DNA of 30,697 nt from Kipferlia bialata (lineage: Eukaryota > Fornicata), in assembly GCA_003568945.1 (NCBI GenBank), contig BDIP01000019.1, positions 10,951 through 41,647 of the forward strand, given 5' to 3'. Of the stretch, positions 19,640 through 26,645 are shown piece after piece (position 1 is the stretch's first letter; each line of letters opens with the position of its first letter). Under the pieces are notes generated by a model. It saw only the letters and a program-made list of their open reading frames with translations, was not told where the DNA came from and ran no database searches. A program made the translations under genes and the position numbers.

Positions 19640-22600
19640 TCACTCCTGATCAGCCCAGAAGTCTCTCTCTCCCTCTCTCTCCCTCTCTGCCCTCCACTCT
19701 CTCTCTCTCTCCCTGAGGTGCCGGGCCTCTCTCTCCCCCGTGTGCCTCAGACCCGGTCTCAGATAGGCCTCGGAGGGGGAGGGGTCATCATCGAACCTGG
19801 AGGGTGCCAGGGTGGGGGAGACACTCCTCCCTCTCTTTGGCGCCATATCTCTCTCCCTGTCCCACCCAGTGATAGACATACCAGACACATCACTCCCCAT
19901 GCCCCACTCCAGTGAGGGGGCAGGGGGGGACACCCTGCCCGTGCGCCCCTCTGTCTGCTGGATGGGTCTGTCCCTGTGGGGTCTGAACCTGTCTGGCCCA
20001 GCCTGTACAGACAGGTAGAAGTCATCAACCAGTCTGTGCAGGAACACATACTGGTCCTCGGACTGCACGATGGAGTGGTTCCTCTGCTGCCTCAGAGACC
20101 GGACCAGGTCTATCAAGGAGAGAGGCAGCAGGGAGGGGGAGAGGGAGACCCCGGACACGCTCTGACAGGCAGCCAGGGCAGCTGTCTCCCTGATGTCCAC
20201 AGAGGAGTAGGGTGGGAGTGCACTGCACCCACAGGAGTCTAGGGACTGTGTGGCGATGTGGGCTGCTATGTATGTGCCTGCCCTACCCAGTCCTGCACTG
20301 CAGTGTACTATTATAGGTGTGTCGAAGGGGTGGGGGACTGAGTGGATACAGGGGTAGGGGATGGGGTGTGTCTCCCCTTCTGCCTGTGCACTGACCCTCT
20401 CCCTATGCCTCACACGCAGAGGGTGGTCTCGGGACCTGGGGGGTGAGGGGGAGGGGGGTCAGTACATTTGTACACACACATTCAATGTATATATATATAT
20501 AGGATGGATACCCGTACCGTGCGTGCTGTGTCCTGGCCATGTGGATGAGCTCTATCAGCTCCCTGGTGTTGTTGGGTGCTGACCTGTCAGGCCAGTCCAT
20601 GTACTGGTAGTGCACAACCTCATAGGGTGTGGAGTCCACAGTCTCTCCCCCCCTCTCCTCCACCCCATCCCTACCCATCTGTGTGTATGGGGTGTGTGAT
20701 AGGCTGAACCTCCTGACCTCTATGCACCCTAGCAGTGACCTCTGGGCAGTCAGGGTGACCCGAAGCATACCATCCCCACCCTCGGCATCGTACACAGAGT
20801 GGTACTCTAGCACACCCCCTATGGCCATGGGCCAGTACCTGTCATCAGTGTCAGTATATAAATATATATGTGAATACATCTATCTATCTATATATCATAC
20901 TGATACACCCCCTATCGACATGGGCCAGTACCTGTCATCAGTGTCAGTATCAGTATCCACATCTATCTATATATGATACTGATACACCTCCTATGCACAT
21001 GGCCAGTACCTGTCTGCCCTGACCCTGCTCACCCCCTGCCTCTTCTGCTGGTCCAGCAGTCTCTTCCTCTCCCACTCACTGTCGGGGTCACCTCCCCCAC
21101 GGTACGGGTCGGGGGCATCCCTGGGGATTAGTACAGTACATACACATACATATATATAGATAGATACACTGTAGGGGTCGAAGGCATCCCTGAGGGTGAG
21201 TATAGTACATATCGTCGTACGTCTATACATGTATAGATACACTGTAGAGAGAGATCCATATACATGAGTGTAGCAGTCTGTGTCTGATTCAACCATCCCC
21301 ACCTACTCTTCCTGGATGGTATTGTGCCCACCCCCCCTGCCCCTATGCACTCCACCAGTCTGGTCAGCATCACTATGACACCTGGGGGTGAGAGGCATAC
21401 ATGTGTATGAATACACTAATGTGTATATGAATATACTAATGTGTATACATATATATACTGGTCTGGTCAGCATCACTATGACACCTGGGGGTCAGAGGGA
21501 TATACACGTGAATATATTCACACACACATAGATACATATATCAATTAGTCTGTCACCACTATGACACCTGGGGGTCTGAGATATACCAATGTAGAAAGCC
21601 TCGTCAGCGATACTACGCCTACTACACATACCAACCCTCTGCTGATCGCATCAGTACCTATTGTATATATACACTGATACCTGCCCTCCGCTGATAGACC
21701 ATGGCCCAGAAGTCAGGGATATGTATATATATGTATATATACATATCTATCTATCTATACATACATACATGTATATATATGTATATATACCTGCCCTCTG
21801 CTGATAGACCATGGCCCAGAACTCAGGGATGGTCTTCTTCCTATCGGTGTCCAGGGGGGCCTGGGGTGAGGGAAAGATACACTATATGTGTATTGTATAC
21901 ATGGTATATATATATATATATACATTGACAATGCAATATGCTTCCTATCGGTGTCCAGGGGGGCCTGGGGTGGGGTCACATGGGTCACAATAGTTATATA
22001 TATATAAATACAACTCAAGGGACATGTATATAAGCAATGCTCTACGCTTCCTGTCGGTGTCCAGGGGGGCTTAGGGTATTAGTATTGGTCACATTACCCA
22101 CGTACTAAATACATATACAATACTTTAGTACATATACAAATAATGTATTGTGCTACAACCTGTCAGTGTCCAGGGTTCAGTAACGCTCTCTCTATACATG
22201 TATAGAATATAGTTAATATAGCAATAGTAGACATAACTGTATCCATACCTGGCACCCTATGAAGTGCATGTTGTGATGGAACACGTGTGATGCATTGATG
22301 TAGTCACACCAGACAGGGGGGGCATATCCATCACTAGCAAGGGTATCAGGCACAGAAGGGATGTACTGAGACACCTCTCCATCCTCACTCCCATCTATGG
22401 GTACGGGAGGGCGGTGGGGAGAGTATAAGGGCACCTCACCCTCTGGGTCGCAGGCTATGCGTACCCTGGTAGTGAGTAAGGGAGAGGGAGAGAGCTGCAC
22501 TACTAGGATATGTGTATAGAGAGACAAGGAGATAAACACATTGAGAAATGTATATGTCCATACCTGTGTCCATCCAAGGGAAGGCCGGACATGTACCGGT

Positions 22601-22904
22601 TCTTGTTCATGTTGGCATACCCTGTGCTGAACCTAGAGAGTCAGAGAGGGGGGAAGGAGGATAGAGTGGGTCAATCCAATCAGGTCAAGTGTATATATAG
22701 AAATGCAACAGGCAGCACAGGAGAGATACAATATACCCACCAATCATGCTTGTCGTAGTCCAAGTACATCTGGTAGCCATCTATCTCTAGATGGCGGTGC
22801 TCCTGTGGGTGAGACACAGACAGCATTGGTAGTAGACACAGTGGGTATCAGAGGCCACTCATACACACCTTGCCGAACTGCCGCCTCAAGTGTGCAGTGT
22901 ACAT
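19640..22904 (-). CDS. Classical protein tyrosine phosphatase, about 586 residues
   Basis: Exons in transcript order: 22904-22869 (start uncertain), 22802-22741, 22632-22564, 22465-22249, 21860-21791, 21381-21303, 21120-21010, 20838-20518, 20435-19640 (TGA 19642-19640); the frame closes throughout. Conserved PTP elements appear in order: KNRY (pTyr loop), DYINAS, HNMHFIGCQAP, FWAMVYQQ..VIVMLTRLVE, YWP, HYQYMDWPD (WPD loop with the general-acid Asp), HCSAGLGRAGT (P-loop, Cys near residue 367) and QSEDQYVFLHRLV (Q-loop). The residue after the P-loop arginine is Ala where the family has Ser/Thr. A 150-residue tail follows, with SVSP and a very charged REREREWRAEREREGERD helix; no membrane segment is visible, so it is probably cytosolic. 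Its introns hold many copies of adjoining exon edges. Upstream, VHEDPWQT could extend the first exon to about 22934. Confidence 0.88.
20824..21022 (-). repeat. Intron made of two tandem units with AG|GTACTGGCC at donor, middle and acceptor
   Basis: Sense strand: GACAG|GTACTGGCC occurs at the donor (21010/21009), in mid-intron (20932/20931) and at the acceptor (20839/20838). Each copy continues with CATG...ATAGG(A/G)GGTGT. The two units are 78 and 93 nt and make up the whole 171-nt intron. The first two copies run into GTATCAG and then to CTGACACTGATGACAG before the next copy. Confidence 0.9.
21109..21200 (-). repeat. Acceptor echo (CAG|GGATGCC..CGACCC)
   Basis: The acceptor of exon 21120-21010 (sense CCCCAG|GGATGCCCCCGACCCGTAC) has a diverged copy 69 nt upstream, CCTCAG|GGATGCCTTCGACCCCTAC at 21189 on the sense strand. 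Confidence 0.8.
21355..21568 (-). repeat. Three-step acceptor ladder (CCCCAG|GTGTCATAGTG)
   Basis: Junctions at 21381, 21484 and 21567 (spacings 103 and 83 nt). The first two share 25 exon-like bases, including the codons for VIVMLTR; the third is shorter and diverged. Only the exon-proximal copy continues into the PTP open frame. Confidence 0.85.
21622..21830 (-). repeat. Donor ladder after the FWAMVYQQR exon
   Basis: The last exon bases (codons for AMVYQQRA) plus donor recur at 21680 (near identical, 40 nt shared) and, diverged, at 21631 downstream of the true donor at 21790. The copy at 21680 has GCAG|GTATCAG, the true donor GCAG|GTATAT. Confidence 0.85.
21838..22175 (-). repeat. Four-step acceptor ladder, period about 105 nt
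   Basis: The acceptor and first 22-24 bases of the exon encoding APLDTDRKK occur at 21860, 21964, 22070 and, more diverged, about 22173. Spacing is strikingly even (104, 106, about 103). The third copy has lost its AG context (CTAAG|c). The array makes up most of the 388-nt intron. Confidence 0.88.
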
Positions 22905-23111
22905 GGTCTGCCAAGGATCCTCGTGCACCTCACACACCAGTAGGAGAGACGAGGATCACCTCAGGCAACGGCTCTTTGTAAAGGTCACTTTCCGGCTCTA
23001 CCCAGACCCTTTGTGCACAAAGAGAGTACCAAACCCTTTTGACACAAAAAAAGGGCCACCTGCCTCGTGAAGGCAACGACGAGGATATTTTCAACAATAT
23101 CGCGGCCAATA
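22905..23111. promoter_or_regulatory. Short divergent promoter region with a 14-nt palindrome
   Basis: Only about 200 nt separate the phosphatase start (-) and the CH-domain gene start (+). Within it is a perfect palindrome CTTTGTGCACAAAG (23009-23022) and an A8 run (23046-23053). Position suggests a bidirectional promoter; no function has been shown. Confidence 0.4.
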
Positions 23112-26091
23112 ATGGTCAAGCAGCCCAGGCACAGGCCAGTTCTGCTCCTCCGGTGGGTGGAGAGCCTAGATGTAGGCCAGAGTCTGACTCCCAAGAACAT
23201 TGCCGAGTGTTTCAAGGACGGTCTCTACCTTATCGAGATCCTGAGGAGGCTGGCGCCCGACACCAAGTTCCTCGGAGTCCAGAGACGCCCCAAGTCTGCT
23301 GCTACATGCATCAGAAACCTGGAGCTGTCTCTGCGTGTGATCTGGCAGCAGTCCGTGCGTGCCAGCAACATGCCCACTGCCCAGGAGCTGTACCACAGCA
23401 CAGGTGGGTAGGAGTTGTGCATAGGGGGAGTGCATGGGTGGGACTGTGTTGTGTGTTGGTGACTTGGGATGGTGTGGCAATGAGTGTCTGTGCATGCACA
23501 AATAGGACTAATATGTCACTTGTCAGGCTGTCATTTGGTATCCTATACATGGACTCTCTTATGCCTGTTACAGTGCAGATAGCACCTGAGTCTCACGTGA
23601 CAGGCCCTGAGAAGCACTTCCTGCTGCTGAGTGAGATATTCGATGCCTTTGTGCTCAGGACATGCTGGACCAGGTGTGTATGCATTATTCACTCATCCAA
23701 CATATGAGTGGATGTATACTCTCTCTCTGTGTATGATACTGACCCCAGGTTCAGCGATGCCCTTGTGTGGTTTGCCTCCATCCTCGAGCCCTATGGCAGA
23801 GTGCTCAGTGTGGACATGGGGGGGGACGAGGCACTCGGGTCTTCCAGGTGGGGGTGGGTGTGTATGAGTGTGTATGTATCATGTACCCATTCTGTAGAAA
23901 TGGCCCATTCTCTCTCTCTCTCCATCTACTCACTCACCCCCAGGTCCGGCCCCTCCTCAGCTGTCCTTCTACCCCCTCCCTCTCTCTCTATCTACATGTA
24001 TATACTTATACTTATACTTATCCCCAGGTCTGGCCCTTCCTCGGCTGTGCCAGCCCTCTACCCCCCTCCCTCTATCTCTCTCTCTCTCTATCATATTACC
24101 CACTCATTCTTAGGTCTGGCCCCTCCTCCGCTGTCCCTGCCCGTGCCCTCTCCCAGTATGTCAAGGAGGGCCTGTGGTCTGACTTCCAGAGTGGGGTGCA
24201 CCTCTTCTGCACACTCCACGCACACCACAGGTACTAGGCCATCTATGTACTTAGTATTAGTCATCCATTGCTATGGGTACTATATGTACTGTACCATGGG
24301 AGTATGGGAGTAAGTGTATACCCTCTCTCCCTCACCCCCCAGGGTCCTGTACCGTGATAGATATGCCCTGCCCCATGCCGACCCATCCAGACTGTACTTT
24401 GCACCGGAGTCTCAGGTATTGATGCTGATATTAATGATATGTGTATATATTATATACTCATACTGATACGGTTCTTTGCACCGGAGTCGCAGGTATTTGT
24501 GGATATACACATATATTATTATATTGTATACATTCTGACTATATGTATTCTGATACTCATACTGATGCTGTACTTTGCACCGGAGTCACAGGTATGAGTA
24601 GATATACATGTATATATAGACATTACTATATATACACTGACCCTGCCCCTGACCCCCAGGATGAGACCAGGACCAACGTGGAGTATGTGTTCCAGCTCAT
24701 GGTGGACGCAGGTACAGTTACATATGTACATACAGTATGTCAGTTATTTAATGTATAAGTATACATTAGTATACTCTGTCCCCTCAGTTATAGTACACAC
24801 ACTAACCCCCAGGCGTCCCCCTGTTCTGGCGCCCCAAGGAGTGGATGGGCACCCCCGACCCCGAGTTCCTGGTGTTCCAGCTGTCCCTGATGCACTCGGA
24901 GCTAGAGACCAAGGTGTGTAGGATATGATAGGTGAATGTCTGTTTAGACATGTGAGTGTAAACAGGCCCTAACCCCCAGGACACCTCCTTCCCCGAGTGC
25001 TTCCCCGCCCCTGTCGGCACAGCACCAAGGTGGGTAGTGTATGGTGTGTGTTGATATACAATACATGTAGTCTCTTACCCCCCAGGGACGTGCTCCCCCC
25101 CTGTGTGCCTGTGGTGTGGAGAGACCAGGAGAGACTGGCACAGTACGAGGCACAGCTACAGAGGTATGTCTCTATTCATATATATATTGAGAGAGGGGGT
25201 GGGGGGGGGATGAAGGGAGGGAGAGAGACTGTCCCAGTACGAGGCACAGCTACAGAGGTATATACATATATGTACACATATATTATATTCACACACACAT
25301 ATATATAATATAGTATACATTCCAACCCCAGGGACATGCAGACCCCCGATGCGGCTGCCCCCACCCCTGAGCCCAGGCCCATAGACATGGAGAGGGAGAG
25401 GGAGAGAGAGCTGAGCGAGGACAGCACCGAGGAGGAGGCCCCTGCTCACCTAGAGGAGAGGGAGAGGGAGAGGGAGCACGAGGAGGAGACTGAGACTGTG
25501 CCTGAGGCCTCTGCCCCTGCTGCCAAGGCCAAGCCTGCCCCCAAGGCCAAGGACCCAGTCAGTGATGAGAGGAGGGCCATCGCCCTGCTCACACAGCCAG
25601 AGGGCATCCTGTTTGTGATTAGGGGGGTGGCCAGGGATGGGCCCATCTCGCTCAGGCTGGGGGGTCTCGACGTCTCAAACGCAGGTATCATATAGGCTAA
25701 TGTACTCATATATATAAGTATCTATCCCTCACCCCCCAGGCCCCGAGATGCTCCCCACTGCCCAGCTTCTGTGGCACGCCCTGTCTGGGGATGAGTCCTC
25801 CCCCTCGGTGTCTGGGTCCATTGACCTATTGGAGATCAAGAACGTCACAGTGTCCAGAGAGGTCATTGTACTGACACCTAGGTAGGAGTATAGATACCAG
25901 TGTATATATATATATATGTGTGTATTCATCATCAATGTGTCAATGTCGTCCTGACCCCCAGGGACAAGACCTTCCGTACCGTGCCCTCCACCCGTATTGA
26001 GCTGATTGACCAGTCACCCCAGCACGCCAGGCAGTTTGCAGTCACTCTCTCCATTGTGCTCCAGGCTGCATACCGCACCCTGCTCGGGTAG
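23112..26091 (+). CDS. Tandem calponin-homology domain protein, 528 residues
   Basis: Twelve exons: 23112-23403, 23574-23673, 23749-23847, 24114-24230, 24343-24415, 24660-24711, 24813-24913, 24980-25029, 25086-25163, 25332-25684, 25740-25881, 25962-26091 (TAG). The total of 1587 nt is divisible by three and all junctions keep frame. ATG 23112 (MVKQPRHRP) is the first in-frame ATG. CH1 (about 10-130): LLLRWVESL, CFKDGLYLIEILRRL and a C-terminal LLLSEIFDAFV. CH2 (about 165-300): VKEGLWSDFQSGVHLFCTL and PEFLVFQLSLMHSELE. CH pairs commonly bind actin; single CH domains also occur in microtubule and signalling proteins. A Glu/Arg-rich linker with Ala/Lys/Pro stretches (about 330-400) leads to a beta-rich domain ending in a long helix (SPQHARQFAVTLSIVLQAAY), PH-like in outline. 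Cytoskeletal linker is the likeliest role. Confidence 0.83.
23936..24140 (+). repeat. Three-step acceptor ladder (CCCCAG|GTCTGGCCC), period 85 nt
   Basis: AG|GTC(C/T)GGCCC(C/T)TCCTC.GCTGT occurs with junctions at 23944, 24028 and 24114 (spacings 84 and 86 nt). Each is preceded by a pyrimidine-rich block. Only the third continues as CH2 coding sequence; the first two fall into CT repeats. Confidence 0.9.
24396..24597 (+). repeat. Three-step donor ladder (TTTGCACCGGAGTC.CAG|GTAT)
   Basis: The final 19 bases of exon 24343-24415 with the donor recur with junctions at 24416, 24493 and 24592 (spacings 77 and 99). All three end CAG|GTAT and differ at one exon base (T, G, A), a change that keeps Ser. 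Confidence 0.9.
25137..25262 (+). repeat. Two-step donor ladder (CAGTACGAGGCACAGC..)
   Basis: CAGTACGAGGCACAGCTACAGAG|GTAT appears at donor junctions 25164 and 25258, 94 nt apart, identical over 23 exon bases. The second also keeps a degraded version of the preceding GAGAGACTG. Confidence 0.9.
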
Positions 26092-26645
26092 ACAAGCACT
26101 AGGCACATAGGGACACAGGAGATACTCTGTCTGCACTCACACACCTGGTGTGTAGTGTGTTAGTGAGGTTGTTGTTAGATCTACACTTCCAACTAGGCCC
26201 TGTATGTCTTCCTCTGTCCCTGTCTCGGTCTGTGTGTGGACCCATTCTTTTCATCAATTGTTGTCGTGTATGTTGTATGTGCTTTGTGTAGTGTTAATAA
26301 ACCATGTATATTAGAACAGTCGTAGGAATATGGGTATTGGGTCTGAACCATTGAGAGGTGTTGAAATACCACACAATTATGATATCCTCACATGCATTGA
26401 AAGCAGGGACTCTGTGACTACTCGCTGAGCAGTACAAGTGATGATTTTGGTTGATCTATTACACAGCCTCCAGCCAGTCAGTGGTCAATGGGGGATATAC
26501 AGAAAGCAGAGGGTGGGGGTACAGTGACATACACTTACACCCACCCAGCAGATAACACAAAACAACTCTGACCACCAGCAACCCGATAGTAGTCTCTCTC
26601 TCTCTCTATCTATCTCTAGGAGAGTCTCTAGTGCCTCTAGTGCGT
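26092..26645. other. Convergent intergenic region, 3' ends of the CH and DYRK genes
   Basis: 554 nt with no coding pattern. It includes a CT/CTAT microsatellite (26594-26616) close to the kinase stop. An AATAAA at 26296 is the only polyadenylation-like signal noticed. Confidence 0.6.
26296..26301 (+). terminator. Possible polyadenylation signal AATAAA
   Basis: AATAAA 205 nt after the stop codon of the CH gene. It matches the animal-type hexamer; diplomonads such as Giardia use a different signal, so this may be chance. Confidence 0.3.

Noticed and set aside
21838-22175. Regular repeats with unique stretches between them, resembling a CRISPR array
   Set aside because: The repeated part is a PTP exon edge with its acceptor, units diverge with distance from the exon, spacers are TA-rich intron, and the setting is eukaryotic.
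23067-23111. Upstream GTG start for the CH gene
   Set aside because: Non-ATG start in a eukaryotic gene; the ATG at 23112 fits the domain start.
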